A DNA stretch of 64,000 bases from Aurantibrevibacter sp041749595 (GCA_041749595.1 JBGTBA010000165.1:1-64000); one strand, 5' to 3'. Positions 25,744 through 35,139 are shown, counted from the stretch's first letter. Notes: generated by a model not told the origin, from the sequence alone. Program-made: numbers and translations.

Positions 25744-28392
25744 TTATCCCAAACTCGCCAAACTTTTTTCCAAAGTCTCTATCTTGGCCTCTGCATCGGC
25801 CTGTTTTTTGCGTTCTACGGCGATGACCTGCTCGGGGGCGTTGCTCACAAATCGTTCATTGCCCAACTTCTTCTGCACCGATTGCAAAAAGCCCTTGGTA
25901 TATTCCAATTCTTCTTTTATCTTTTCAATTTCGGCGACCACGTCTATGGCTCCGCTAATGGGAATAAAATATTCATTGCTTTTTACCCTAAAGGTAAGTG
26001 CCCCTTCAACCGCTGCTTCTACATAGGTGATTTTGGAGACATTGGTAAGTTTGCCAATGACGACATCCCAAGTGGTAGCTATTCCTTCCTCATTTAAAAG
26101 CAGAAGTTCCAACACCTCTTTAATTGCTATATTCTTTTCTTTTCGCACCGTTCGGATACCTGAAATAACCTCAGCGGCAAAATCAAAACCTGAAATCAAT
26201 TCACTATCCACCCTTCCGGCTTCCGGCCATTTGGAAATCACCAAGGCCTTATCGGGAGTACGATCGGCTATTTGTTGCCAGATATCTTCGGATAAAAATG
26301 GCATAAAAGGGTGTAACAACTTTAGATTATCCTCGAACAGGGAAATTATGGCTTCAAACGTAATCTTATCTATAGGTTGTTGATAGGCCGGTTTTACAAT
26401 TTCCAGCAGCCAGGAACAGAAATCATCCCACACCAATTTATAAATTGCCATCAGGGCATCGGAAATACGGTATTTGGAAAAATGATCTTCAATCTCCGCT
26501 AAGGTTTGGCTGAATTTAGACCGATACCAATCAATTCCCAATTTTGAAGCCGCCGGTTGTGGAAGCCCGCTTACCTCCCACCCTTTTACGAGACGGAAGG
26601 CATTCCATACCTTATTGGCAAAATTCTTACCTTGCTGGCATAGTGCCTCATCAAACAACAGATCATTTCCGGCTGCGGAACTCAACAACAATCCTACCCT
26701 GACCCCATCGGCACCATAATGCTCAATTAATTTCAGTGCATCCGGGGAATTTCCCAAGGATTTGGACATTTTACGCCGTTGGGCATCGCGAACCAGTCCC
26801 GTAAGATAAACGTTCTCGAAGGGCTTTTCCCCTCGAAACTCGTATCCTGCAATGATCATCCGAGCTACCCAAAAGAAAAGGATGTCCGGACCGGTGACCA
26901 AATCATTTGTGGGATAATAATAGGCTATATCCTTATTTTCCGGTTCTAAAATTCCATTAAAAACACTTATTGGCCACAACCAGGAGGAGAACCAAGTGTC
27001 CAAGGCATCATCGTCTTGTCTTAAGTTGATCTGGGTCAAGGTTTTGGCCAAAGGATTTTCGGTGGTCGCAAGTTTCTCTATTGCTTTTTGAAGAGCCTCC
27101 TCCCGAGTCTCCGCCACCACAAAATCGTCCTTTCCGTCACCATAATAATAGGCAGGGATTTGCTGTCCCCACCATAACTGACGGGAAATGTTCCAATCCC
27201 GGATGTTTTCCATCCAATGGCGGTATGTGTTTTCGAATTTCTTTGGAAATAATCTTATGGCCTCGTCCTCTAACACCGCTTTTATGGCCGGTTTTACCAA
27301 ATCTTCCATTTTAAGGAACCATTGATCGGATAGACGGGGCTCTATAACCGCCTTGGTACGCTCAGAAGTTCCCACTTTATTGATGTAATTTTCGGTCTTT
27401 ATTAAAAATCCGCCCTCTTGAAGTTCCTGCGCAATTTCCTTGCGCACGGCAAAACGGTCTTTCCCTTGATAGTGCAGTCCAAAGCTGTTTAACGTACCGT
27501 CCGCATTAAAAATATCGATGGTTTCCAATTGATGTTTTTGCCCTAGGTTCCAGTCATTAATGTCATGGGCCGGGGTTACCTTTAAGCAACCCGTTCCAAA
27601 TTCCATATCCACATAATCATCGGTTATGATGGGTATGGCCCTGTTACAGATAGGGACAATAGCCATTTTGCCCTTTAGATGTGTATAGCGCCCGTCATTG
27701 GGATGGATACAGATGGCCGTATCGCCCAAAATGGTCTCAGGTCGGGTTGTGGCAATCGTTACTTTTTCATCAGAACCTTCAATTGTGTAGGAAAGAAAAT
27801 AGAGCGTTCCTTGCTTTTCCTCATAGATAACCTCTTCATCCGACAGTGTTGTCTTGGCTTCCGGATCCCAATGTACCATCCTATATCCCCTGTATATCAA
27901 CCCTTTATTGTAGAGATCGACAAAAACCTTGATCACGGAAGCTGACATATTGTCATCCATCGTAAAGGCAGTGCGTTCCCAATCGCACGAACATCCTAAC
28001 TTTTTCAACTGCTCCAAAATAACGCCCCCATACTCATGGGTCCAATCCCATGCATGTTTTAAAAATCCTTCCCTACTTAGATCGGATTTGCAAATACCCT
28101 GCTCTTTTAACTTTGCCACCACTTTGGCTTCCGTAGCAATGGAGGCATGGTCCGTACCGGGCACCCAACAAGCGTTTTTACCCATTAACCGGGCCTTACG
28201 GATCAATACATCCTGTATGGTATTGTTCAGCATATGCCCCATGTGGAGCACTCCGGTAACGTTTGGGGGCGGTATAACAATAGTATAGGGTTCCCGATGG
28301 TCCGGGATGGAATGAAAATGATTATGGGTCATCCAGTAGTCGTACCAGTGCTTTTCTAATTCCTGAGGCTCATATTTTGATGGGACATCCAT
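25744..28392 (-). CDS. valS: Valine--tRNA ligase
   Basis: An 882-residue class I aminoacyl-tRNA synthetase that charges tRNA-Val and edits mischarged threonine. HIGH-type motif PPPNVTGVLHMGHM near residues 39-52; KMSKSLGNS near 540 as KMSKS motif; the editing domain lies between (TTRPETILGDTA). The last 65 residues form the coiled coil typical of ValRS (EIEKIKEELEYTKGFLQSVQKKLGNERFV). Just upstream at 28416-28428 is ACCCG-ATA-CGGGT, a small inverted repeat 24 nt before the start that could be a regulatory site. Confidence 0.98.
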   Translation of the reverse strand: MDVPSKYEPQELEKHWYDYWMTHNHFHSIPDHREPYTIVIPPPNVTGVLHMGHMLNNTIQDVLIRKARLMGKNACWVPGTDHASIATEAKVVAKLKEQGICKSDLSREGFLKHAWDWTHEYGGVILEQLKKLGCSCDWERTAFTMDDNMSASVIKVFVDLYNKGLIYRGYRMVHWDPEAKTTLSDEEVIYEEKQGTLYFLSYTIEGSDEKVTIATTRPETILGDTAICIHPNDGRYTHLKGKMAIVPICNRAIPIITDDYVDMEFGTGCLKVTPAHDINDWNLGQKHQLETIDIFNADGTLNSFGLHYQGKDRFAVRKEIAQELQEGGFLIKTENYINKVGTSERTKAVIEPRLSDQWFLKMEDLVKPAIKAVLEDEAIRLFPKKFENTYRHWMENIRDWNISRQLWWGQQIPAYYYGDGKDDFVVAETREEALQKAIEKLATTENPLAKTLTQINLRQDDDALDTWFSSWLWPISVFNGILEPENKDIAYYYPTNDLVTGPDILFFWVARMIIAGYEFRGEKPFENVYLTGLVRDAQRRKMSKSLGNSPDALKLIEHYGADGVRVGLLLSSAAGNDLLFDEALCQQGKNFANKVWNAFRLVKGWEVSGLPQPAASKLGIDWYRSKFSQTLAEIEDHFSKYRISDALMAIYKLVWDDFCSWLLEIVKPAYQQPIDKITFEAIISLFEDNLKLLHPFMPFLSEDIWQQIADRTPDKALVISKWPEAGRVDSELISGFDFAAEVISGIRTVRKEKNIAIKEVLELLLLNEEGIATTWDVVIGKLTNVSKITYVEAAVEGALTFRVKSNEYFIPISGAIDVVAEIEKIKEELEYTKGFLQSVQKKLGNERFVSNAPEQVIAVERKKQADAEAKIETLEKSLASLG

Positions 28393-28536
28393 GCGTTTCG
28401 GTATGATTTTTGTTTACCCGATACGGGTTATTTTAAGTTATAGCTTTTAAAAGTGTAAAATTAAAGTAATTCTTAGGATCTGCCCCAATTTGGAATACGA
28501 AACAAAAATAACTAACGTTATTACATAACAAAAGGA

Positions 28537-28568
28537 TTTTGATGTTCTTGTAAAAACATTTACATTTG
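28537..28568 (+). promoter_or_regulatory. Bacteroidetes-type promoter of the DUF1573 gene
   Basis: TTTTG (28537-28541) and TACATTTG (28561-28568) are spaced by 19 nt, matching the -33 TTG and -7 TAnnTTTG consensus in sequence and distance. It is the clearest promoter in the window; transcription should begin near 28574, 18 nt before the ATG. Confidence 0.65.
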
Positions 28569-28591
28569 AGGTTCAACCAAAACTAAAAAAG

Positions 28592-28978
28592 ATGAAAAAA
28601 ATAGTACTGGTTTTATTTCTTGGTCTATTAGGTTTTAACCTAACCGCACAGGAAAAAGTAGCTAAAATTGAGTTTAAGACGGAAACCGTGGATTACGGAG
28701 AGATCGACAAAGGCAGCGATGGTGTCCGCGTTTTTGAATTTACAAACACTGGGGACGCACCCCTGATCATCAGTAGTGTGAACTCCAGCTGTGGCTGTAC
28801 CATTCCGAAAAAGCCAGAAGACCCCATTTTACCCGGAAAAACAGGTGAGATACAAGTTAAATACGACACCAATAGGATTGGTCCTATAAGAAAAGCAGTA
28901 ACGGTTATTTCCAATGCGGACACTCCCACAAAAGTATTGAAGATCAAAGGAGAGGTAAAAGGCACTGATGTTCCATAG
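28592..28978 (+). CDS. DUF1573 secreted protein
   Basis: A 128-residue protein with a signal peptide (MKKIVLVLFLGLLGFNLTAQ) and a DUF1573 Ig-like domain: FETVDYGEIDKGSDGVRVFE-like start, FEFTNTGDAPLIISSVNSS, the conserved cysteine pair SCGCTIPKKP, and KYDTNRIGPIRKAVTVISNA. DUF1573 proteins are abundant exported proteins of unknown role in Bacteroidetes. Monocistronic between a good promoter and a strong terminator. Confidence 0.92.
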   Translation: MKKIVLVLFLGLLGFNLTAQEKVAKIEFKTETVDYGEIDKGSDGVRVFEFTNTGDAPLIISSVNSSCGCTIPKKPEDPILPGKTGEIQVKYDTNRIGPIRKAVTVISNADTPTKVLKIKGEVKGTDVP

Positions 28979-28994
28979 AAAACCAAAATGATTC

Positions 28995-29016
28995 AAAGCC
29001 CGCAATAGTGGGCTTT
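28995..29016. terminator. Bidirectional terminator between convergent genes
   Basis: AAAGCCCGC and GTGGGCTTT pair (one G-T) around AATA, followed by TTTT on the plus strand and preceded by AAs for the minus strand. It serves the DUF1573 gene and the protease gene ending at 29019. Confidence 0.8.
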
Positions 29017-29018
29017 TT

Positions 29019-30356
29019 TTATTCAAAGACATCCTTTAACACAAAACTGAAAAACATATCCTTGTTGTAGCGTTCTATCAAAACCCGGATTTCTTTTCCC
29101 TTATCCTCGTTTAACATCTTGGTTATTTCCTGCAATTTATAATTGTGCACGCTTTTACCGTTTACAGACAAGATCAGGTCTCCTTCCTGTAATCCGGCCA
29201 AATCTGCTGGGCTACCTGCCCTAATGCCCGAAACAACTATTTCCGGAACCAAACTTAGTCTTGTGGTATTTCCCATTAGTATTTGTACATCACCAAAGTT
29301 CCTTTCTTCACTTTTTAAAACTCCCCTAGAGTCTGCAATTCGTTCTGCAATAAAACGGACCCCATCATGCTGGATCTCTATCCCGCTGATATTGTAATGG
29401 AATGGGTCGTTAAAATGTTTGTTTTTACGGATGGTCAGTTCATTGTTGGGGTAATCAAAAACCATATTAAATCTTTTCAATATTTCGCCGCCCAAACTAC
29501 CGTTCCTATCGTACATTTCCTTTGCGATCCTAAAAAATTTCAGGTCTGGAAATGCCGCCTTGGCATCCTCCAAAGAAAAGCCTCCTATCTCTATTCGTCT
29601 TATTTTTGCCCGTTTGCCAAAAACATTTCCACTCAACCCCTTTCCTAGAAAGTCATCAAAACTCTTACTAGGTAAGCGGATGTCTTTTTCTTCATCCTCA
29701 AAAAGCCAAACGGCATCACCACTACCCGTATCCAACATCAACTTAACCGCAATCCTTTCGTCATCTTCCAAATATATATTGCCCGAAATATATGCTCTCT
29801 TGTTCACAACATCCAGAGGCAAGACTTCATCTTTATTTCTTTTTGAACCATTGTAAAATTGGGGGTCATGGAACTTAATGGTCTTTGCGCCGTAATTTAT
29901 TTCGACTATAAAATCCCTGAAAAGATCGTAGCCAATAATACCGTGAACCGGTATGCCCAATGTTGGCGAAAGATTAAATCCTTTATCCAGGACTACGTAA
30001 AGCATTTGGTCCTGATTTACCATGTCCTTTATTTTGAGCACGTTCCCTTTGGAACTCAACGCTTTCATGGGATCGCCCTCCCCGATTCCTTTAATGGAAA
30101 TTTCGGAAACATTGTTTATTTGGACAGAATCTTGGCCCGATAAATTGAAAAGTATCGGTTTGCTGACCCCCGAGTCTAAAATAAAGGAAAGTTTGGATCC
30201 GTTGAGTTCCACTGGGATAATGATGAGGTTGTTGATAAGTTGGAACTTGGCTTTTTGGTGTTTTTCGCCTTTCCCCAAATGGAAGGATTGTGCCGTTCCC
30301 CATAACGGGAAACACAAAAAGCAGAAAACCAAATATCCAATTATCCCTCTCAACAT
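29019..30356 (-). CDS. Retropepsin-like aspartic protease with PDZ domain
   Basis: A 445-residue secreted protein: signal peptide 1-22, then two aspartyl protease halves with FILDSGVSKP (D61) and LMLDTGSGDAVW near 206, and a C-terminal PDZ domain from about 350 (SGIRAGSPADLAGLQEGDLI, SVNGKSVHNYKLQEI). The first half has DSG instead of DTG, which retains a possible catalytic Asp. It likely cleaves or senses periplasmic substrates. This gag-polyprotein-like aspartyl protease/PDZ layout is frequent in Bacteroidetes. Confidence 0.88.
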   Translation of the reverse strand: MLRGIIGYLVFCFLCFPLWGTAQSFHLGKGEKHQKAKFQLINNLIIIPVELNGSKLSFILDSGVSKPILFNLSGQDSVQINNVSEISIKGIGEGDPMKALSSKGNVLKIKDMVNQDQMLYVVLDKGFNLSPTLGIPVHGIIGYDLFRDFIVEINYGAKTIKFHDPQFYNGSKRNKDEVLPLDVVNKRAYISGNIYLEDDERIAVKLMLDTGSGDAVWLFEDEEKDIRLPSKSFDDFLGKGLSGNVFGKRAKIRRIEIGGFSLEDAKAAFPDLKFFRIAKEMYDRNGSLGGEILKRFNMVFDYPNNELTIRKNKHFNDPFHYNISGIEIQHDGVRFIAERIADSRGVLKSEERNFGDVQILMGNTTRLSLVPEIVVSGIRAGSPADLAGLQEGDLILSVNGKSVHNYKLQEITKMLNEDKGKEIRVLIERYNKDMFFSFVLKDVFE

Positions 30357-30504
30357 TCTTATTATTAAATGATTACCCTCCTTAAAGATACGAGTTTTTT
30401 GCTTACAGTCCGCTACATATCAACAAACATTGCCGAATTAAATAAAACCGATTGATGTTGTTTTGTCCGTTATGATTTCCCATTTTTGTGAAAAATAATA
30501 CACT

Positions 30505-31695
30505 ATGCCGTCCATCTCCAAGAAAGGACTCTTAATGCCGGAATCTCCTATTCGGAAATTGGTGCCCTTTGCCGAACAAGCTAAAAAAAATGGGGTAAAG
30601 GTCATTCATTTGAATATAGGCCAGCCAGACATCAAGACTCCCCAAATAGCATTGGATGCGGTAAAAAACAATACCTTGGACGTTTTAGCGTACAGCATGA
30701 CCGAGGGATCTGAAAGTTACCGGGAAAAAATTGCCCTATATTATAAAAAACAATCCGTAAAGATCTCCGCAGAGAACATCATAGTTACTACAGGTGGATC
30801 TGAAGCCTTGGCTTTTGTCATGGGAAGTATTGCCGATCCCGATGAGGAAATCATTGTCCCCGAACCCTTTTATGCCAATTATAACGGATTTGCGGTAGCC
30901 TCGGGAATTAAAGTCGTCCCTGTTGTATCCAATATCGACACTGATTTTGCCCTTCCCCCAATTGAAGATTTTGAAAAACTGATCACGCCGAAAACAAAGG
31001 GAATACTTATCTGCAATCCGGGAAACCCCACCGGATATTTGTACAGCAAAACCGAAATTAAACAATTGGCGGCCATAGTAAAGAGACATGATTTATTCCT
31101 AATCTCTGATGAAGTTTACAGGGAGTTTGTTTACGATGGAAGGGTACACTACTCGATTTTGCAGGAAACGGGATTGGACGATCATGCCATAGTCGTGGAT
31201 TCAGTATCAAAACGCTACAGTATGTGTGGGGCACGTATCGGATACCTGATCTCCAGAAATAAAAAAATTATACGCACGGCACTCAAATTTGCCCAGGCCC
31301 GATTGTCTCCCCCCACCTATGCGCAAATTGCAAGTGAGGCGGCCCTGGATGTGCCTCAGAGCTATTTTGATACCGTCAGGGAAGAATATGAGGAAAGAAG
31401 AAATTTGCTCATCAAAGGATTGGAAGGAATAAAGGGCGTTAAAGTAGCCAAACCCCAAGGTTCCTTTTATTGTATCGCCGAGCTTCCCGTTGCAAATGCA
31501 GACGCTTTTGCACAGTGGTTATTGAAAGTTTTCCGTTTAAACGGCGAAACCGTAATGGTGGCGCCCGCCGCAGGATTTTATGCCACCGAAGGTCTGGGTC
31601 TTAATCAAATACGTATTGCCTATGTATTGGACAAAGAAACCCTTGCAAGAGCCGTGAACATCTTAAAAGCGGCCCTGGAAACGTACAAAGCCTAA
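30505..31695 (+). CDS. Pyridoxal-phosphate aminotransferase (class I/II, aspartate type)
   Basis: A 396-residue fold-type I aminotransferase. HLNIGQPDIKTP near 34, TTGGSEAL near 95, the cofactor loop NPGNPTGYLYS near 172 and the Schiff-base lysine in DSVSKRYSMCGARIG near 235; arginine of the C-terminal NQIRIAYV binds the carboxylate. It looks like the aspartate/prephenate-type aminotransferase branch, but the exact donor cannot be read off. Its stop shares a base with the start of murB (31695). Confidence 0.93.
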   Translation: MPSISKKGLLMPESPIRKLVPFAEQAKKNGVKVIHLNIGQPDIKTPQIALDAVKNNTLDVLAYSMTEGSESYREKIALYYKKQSVKISAENIIVTTGGSEALAFVMGSIADPDEEIIVPEPFYANYNGFAVASGIKVVPVVSNIDTDFALPPIEDFEKLITPKTKGILICNPGNPTGYLYSKTEIKQLAAIVKRHDLFLISDEVYREFVYDGRVHYSILQETGLDDHAIVVDSVSKRYSMCGARIGYLISRNKKIIRTALKFAQARLSPPTYAQIASEAALDVPQSYFDTVREEYEERRNLLIKGLEGIKGVKVAKPQGSFYCIAELPVANADAFAQWLLKVFRLNGETVMVAPAAGFYATEGLGLNQIRIAYVLDKETLARAVNILKAALETYKA

Positions 31696-32711
31696 TGAAA
31701 ATCCTGGAGAATTTATCTTTAAAAAAATACAATACCTTCGGTATAGAGGCAAGCGCAAGGTTTTTTTGCGGGATTACTTCTATTGAAGAACTAAAAAAAG
31801 CCCTGCGACTTACAGGATATCCCAAAAAGATTGTCCTGGGCGGAGGAAGCAACATGCTCATTACCAAAAATATCGATGCCTTAGTACTTTACGTCAATAT
31901 CAAAGGGATCCAAATTGAAAAGGAAGACGAAGACACCGTAATTATAAAGGTTATGGCCGGGGAAAATTGGCACCATATGGTTCTTTGGACCATTGAAAAC
32001 GGTTTTGGGGGTTTGGAAAATTTATCACTTATCCCTGGAAATACAGGAACGGCCCCCATACAGAATATTGGGGCCTACGGCGTGGAATTGAAAGATGTTT
32101 TTGATAGTTGCCAAGCTATGGAGATAAGCACCCAAGAGATAAAAAAGTTCACCGGAGAGGAGTGTAAATTTGGATATAGGGATTCTTACTTTAAAAATGA
32201 AGGGGCTGGCAAGTACATTATTGTCTCGGTAACCCTTAGGCTTACCAAAAGAAATCATAAAAAAAACACTTCCTATGGCACCATTGAAGCAGCGCTTGAA
32301 AAAAATAACATAATCAATCCCACGATAAAGGATATTTCCGATGCTGTGGTGGCCATTCGGAAAAGCAAACTTCCTGATCCAAGTAAAATAGGCAACAGCG
32401 GCAGTTTTTTTAAAAATCCACTGATCAATAAAATGGTATTCCACGAACTTCTTAAAAACCATCCTGGGATTCCTTTTTACAAAGTTTCGGAAAACGAATA
32501 CAAAATCCCTGCAGGCTGGTTAATAGAACAATGTGGTTATAAGGGCAAAAGATTTGGTGATGCCGGCGTGCACGAACATCAGGCTTTGGTACTGGTCAAT
32601 CATGGAAAAGCCACAGGCCAGGAAATACTGGATTTGGCAACCCGTATCATGGAAGACGTGTACCGTACTTTCAATATCGCCATTGTTCCAGAGGTAAACA
32701 TCATAAAATAA
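31695..32711 (+). CDS. murB: UDP-N-acetylenolpyruvoylglucosamine reductase
   Basis: A 338-residue FAD enzyme that makes UDP-MurNAc for peptidoglycan. Type I MurB features: VLGGGSNMLIT near 54-64, IPGNTGTAPIQNIGAYGVEL near 115-134, the catalytic serine in GNSGSFFKNP, and the late EQCGYKGKRFGDAGVHEHQA with VPEVN at the end. Overlaps the aminotransferase stop by one base, so the two are one transcript. The stop codon forms part of the terminator stem. Confidence 0.97.
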   Translation: MKILENLSLKKYNTFGIEASARFFCGITSIEELKKALRLTGYPKKIVLGGGSNMLITKNIDALVLYVNIKGIQIEKEDEDTVIIKVMAGENWHHMVLWTIENGFGGLENLSLIPGNTGTAPIQNIGAYGVELKDVFDSCQAMEISTQEIKKFTGEECKFGYRDSYFKNEGAGKYIIVSVTLRLTKRNHKKNTSYGTIEAALEKNNIINPTIKDISDAVVAIRKSKLPDPSKIGNSGSFFKNPLINKMVFHELLKNHPGIPFYKVSENEYKIPAGWLIEQCGYKGKRFGDAGVHEHQALVLVNHGKATGQEILDLATRIMEDVYRTFNIAIVPEVNIIK

Positions 32712-32737
32712 CCCCTGCAATAAAATCACAGGGGTTA
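32709..32737 (+). terminator. Hairpin terminator on the murB stop codon
   Basis: TAACCCCTG (32709-32717) pairs perfectly with CAGGGGTTA (32729-32737). There is no T-run, so termination strength is uncertain. The first arm contains the murB stop. Confidence 0.6.
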
Positions 32738-32848
32738 TACCAAACCAAACTAACCAAAACTAAATGTACATTTACCAGATGCACATTTATATCTTCAAAT
32801 ATTCCTAGTTAACGACATGCGTAACAATCAATTTTATAACTTAGCGTT

Positions 32849-32866
32849 TAAACCATATACGGTTTA
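32849..32866. promoter_or_regulatory. Inverted repeat upstream of the sigma factor gene
   Basis: TAAACC-ATATAC-GGTTTA, two six-base arms with a six-base centre, 57 nt before the ECF sigma start. It could be an operator or an unusual promoter element; no -7 box is seen. Confidence 0.3.
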
Positions 32867-32922
32867 GATGGCAGATTGGACGCTTTTTGCAACTAATTTT
32901 TTATGACAACCCAAGCTTTCAA

Positions 32923-33489
32923 ATGAGTGTACTTCTGGAAAACCATATTGTTGAACTTCTAAGGGAAAGGAACGAAAAAGCCATTTCCCTGTTGTACGAG
33001 CATTATGGAAATACACTTTACGGTGTCGCCAATAAAGTGGTCAGGGACGAGGAATTGGCCCAAGATGTGCTACAGGAAAGTTTTGTTAAGATTTGGAGGA
33101 ATTCCGATTCCTACGATCCTACAAAGGCAAAATTATTTACATGGCTTTTTAGAATAACCCGCAACACCGCAATAGACAAGCTAAGAAGCGTAAATATAAA
33201 ATCCGACAGGGAAATCCAAATTGATGTTTCAAACGTATATACGCTAGGTGTGGAAAGCACGAGGCCAGAGTTAATGGACGTTCAAGAGAATCTTGACAAA
33301 TTAGAACCGAAGTATAAAATTGTGTTGGATGCCCTCTTTTTTCAAGGGATGACACAACAGGAAGCAAGTGAAGAGTTGGACATTCCCTTGGGAACCATTA
33401 AATCCAGACTAAAAATTGGCCTTAGGGAGCTAAAAAAAATTTATGGCCCGTCCATGTCCTTGGCCATTTTAATAAACGTTCTGTCATGA
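32923..33489 (+). CDS. ECF-type RNA polymerase sigma factor
   Basis: With ATG 32923 the protein is 188 residues (MSVLLENHIVELLRERNEK); a TTG at 32887 would add 12. Sigma region 2 is YEHYGNTLYGVANKVVRDEE...DVLQESFVKIWRN, including the -10 recognition segment FTWLFRITRNTAIDKLRS; region 4 is GMTQQEASEELDIPLGTIKS, which reads the -35 element. It overlaps by four bases (ATGA) the anti-sigma gene, the classic arrangement for a sigma factor held inactive at the membrane. Confidence 0.93.
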   Translation: MSVLLENHIVELLRERNEKAISLLYEHYGNTLYGVANKVVRDEELAQDVLQESFVKIWRNSDSYDPTKAKLFTWLFRITRNTAIDKLRSVNIKSDREIQIDVSNVYTLGVESTRPELMDVQENLDKLEPKYKIVLDALFFQGMTQQEASEELDIPLGTIKSRLKIGLRELKKIYGPSMSLAILINVLS

Positions 33490-34244
33490 AAGAAAAAATA
33501 AAAATATTCTTGGATAGCGATTTACTTGAAAAGTATTTATTGGGCACAACTACCCATGAGGAAACTTCACAGGTGGAGCGATATATTGCCATGTATCCTG
33601 AAGTCAGGGTAACCTACAAAGAACTTCAGGAAAATCTGGAGGCATTTGCCAAAATGCATGCCATTAAAACCCCTGATGGTTTAAAAGACATCATTTTAAA
33701 TAGGATAAAAGCAGAAAACAGAGGCAGAAGTAAGTTCTACCGTTATGCTGTCGCCGCCAGTTTTACGGCACTTGTTTTTGCTGGGTCTTCCTATTTTTTC
33801 TATACCCAGAACAGAAACCTTCAGCAAGAAAATGAGATTGTCACAAGTAGGATAAAAAATCTTGAAGTTGTCATGAGAGAGCAGTTGGAGGACGTACGCA
33901 ACCAATTCATCGTTTTAAACAATCCGCTGACCCAAAAATATAATGTCAATGGAAATAAAAAGGCCAGGGATCTTAAGGCCGTGGCCTACATTAACCCGGT
34001 CAAGAAACTGTCGTACATAAACGTTAGCAAATTGCCCAATTTACCGGAAAACCAATGTTTTCAAATGTGGGCCGAGGTCAATGGGAAAATGATCGATTTA
34101 GGGATCATAAAAGAGTCGCACGACAAAAATACCCTGTTGGCATTGCCCTACGCAGAAAATGCCATAAGCTATATTACGATAGAACCCAAAGGCGGAAACC
34201 AATCTCCCACAGTAGAAAATATCGTGGCCAACATAGCCTACTAA
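33486..34244 (+). CDS. RskA-type transmembrane anti-sigma factor
   Basis: A 252-residue protein: a cytoplasmic sigma-binding helical part with LLEKYLLGTTTHEETSQVERYIAMYPEV-like repeat pattern (anti-sigma core, about 1-80), one transmembrane helix at about 88-107, a coiled coil (QNRNLQQENEIVTSRIKNLE) and a C-terminal RskA domain (KKLSYINVSKLPNLPENQCFQMWAEVNGK, in pieces). It sequesters the upstream sigma factor until a signal in the periplasm releases it. Start overlaps the sigma stop. Confidence 0.9.
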   Translation: MKEKIKIFLDSDLLEKYLLGTTTHEETSQVERYIAMYPEVRVTYKELQENLEAFAKMHAIKTPDGLKDIILNRIKAENRGRSKFYRYAVAASFTALVFAGSSYFFYTQNRNLQQENEIVTSRIKNLEVVMREQLEDVRNQFIVLNNPLTQKYNVNGNKKARDLKAVAYINPVKKLSYINVSKLPNLPENQCFQMWAEVNGKMIDLGIIKESHDKNTLLALPYAENAISYITIEPKGGNQSPTVENIVANIAY

Positions 34245-34287
34245 AACCAACTCATAAAGTAGTGCCAAAACCGTATCCAGACGGGTA

Positions 34288-34295
34288 TAATTTTG
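34288..34295 (+). promoter_or_regulatory. -7 box for the small membrane protein gene
   Basis: TAATTTTG matches TAnnTTTG, 22 nt before the start at 34318. Confidence 0.4.
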
Positions 34296-34317
34296 TATCT
34301 TCGCACAAAAGCAAGGT

Positions 34318-34527
34318 ATGAAATTACTCCTCATAACAATAGCTCTCTTAGGTTTGGCATTTGCCGGGATCGCCATAAAAATATGGTCTCGGAAAAACGG
34401 AAAATTTGCAGGCACCTGTGCCAGTCAAAGCCCATTTCTAAATAGGGATGGCCAGTCTTGCGGCTTTTGCGGAAAACTTCCAACAGAACAGGACTGTAAA
34501 AAAGACACTCGCTTGGAATCGCAATAG
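34318..34527 (+). CDS. Small membrane or secreted cysteine-containing protein
   Basis: A 69-residue protein with an N-terminal hydrophobic helix (about 2-21) and a short exported part with four cysteines (C34, C48, C51, C60; QSCGFCGKLP). Similar small proteins are common in Flavobacteriaceae without a known role. The CxxC could bind metal or form a disulfide. It lies between the anti-sigma gene and a second sigma gene and may be unrelated to both. Confidence 0.75.
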   Translation: MKLLLITIALLGLAFAGIAIKIWSRKNGKFAGTCASQSPFLNRDGQSCGFCGKLPTEQDCKKDTRLESQ

Positions 34528-34566
34528 GCATTATCAACCCCGATATCAATTTTTTAAAAATATTAA

Positions 34567-35139
34567 TTGAGTAAAACAGATAGCACGCTCAACGACATAA
34601 TCTTAAGGGCAAAAACAGGCAACCAAATTGCTTTTAGCACGCTCTTGGATACGTTCTGGAACGATGTTTACGGTTTTCAGCTAAAGCGCACCAAGAATGA
34701 GAACGATGCGGAGGACATTGCCATACAAACGTTCTCCAAGGCTTTTGACAAAATTGATTCTTACGATGAATCTTATGAATTTCGGACATGGCTGTTCACC
34801 ATTTCCAAGAATATACATGTGGACCTTCTTCGGAAAAGAAAAAGAAACATAATGGAAAGCTCGGAAGTCAACAACGAAGAGGCCATAAAAAAAATGCTGG
34901 ACGATACGCCTTCGGTGGAAGACCAACTCATTATCGATCAAAATTTGGCAACTTTGCTCCAATGCGTTAAACGGTTAAAGCCGAACTATCAAAAAATAAT
35001 CAACCTTCGGTATTTCAATGAGTTAAGCTACGCAGATATTGCCGAAAAACTTAACGAGCCCTTGAACAGCGTTAAGGTAAAACTCCTTAGGGCCAAAAAA
35101 CTTTTGGCAGAAGTCATAAAAGAGAATGGGGATCAGTGA
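34567..35139 (+). CDS. ECF-type RNA polymerase sigma factor
   Basis: A 190-residue sigma factor. Region 2: LLDTFWNDVYGFQLKRTKNE, EDIAIQTFSKAFDKIDSYDE, FRTWLFTISKNIHVDLLRKR; region 4: YQKIINLRYFNELSYADIAE then LNSVKVKLLRAKKLL. The start is TTG at 34567 (MSKTDSTLND); no ATG lies near and shorter forms would cut region 2. No anti-sigma gene follows, unlike the sigma gene 1.6 kb upstream, so its control is not visible here. lipA begins 68 nt downstream. Confidence 0.9.
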   Translation: MSKTDSTLNDIILRAKTGNQIAFSTLLDTFWNDVYGFQLKRTKNENDAEDIAIQTFSKAFDKIDSYDESYEFRTWLFTISKNIHVDLLRKRKRNIMESSEVNNEEAIKKMLDDTPSVEDQLIIDQNLATLLQCVKRLKPNYQKIINLRYFNELSYADIAEKLNEPLNSVKVKLLRAKKLLAEVIKENGDQ

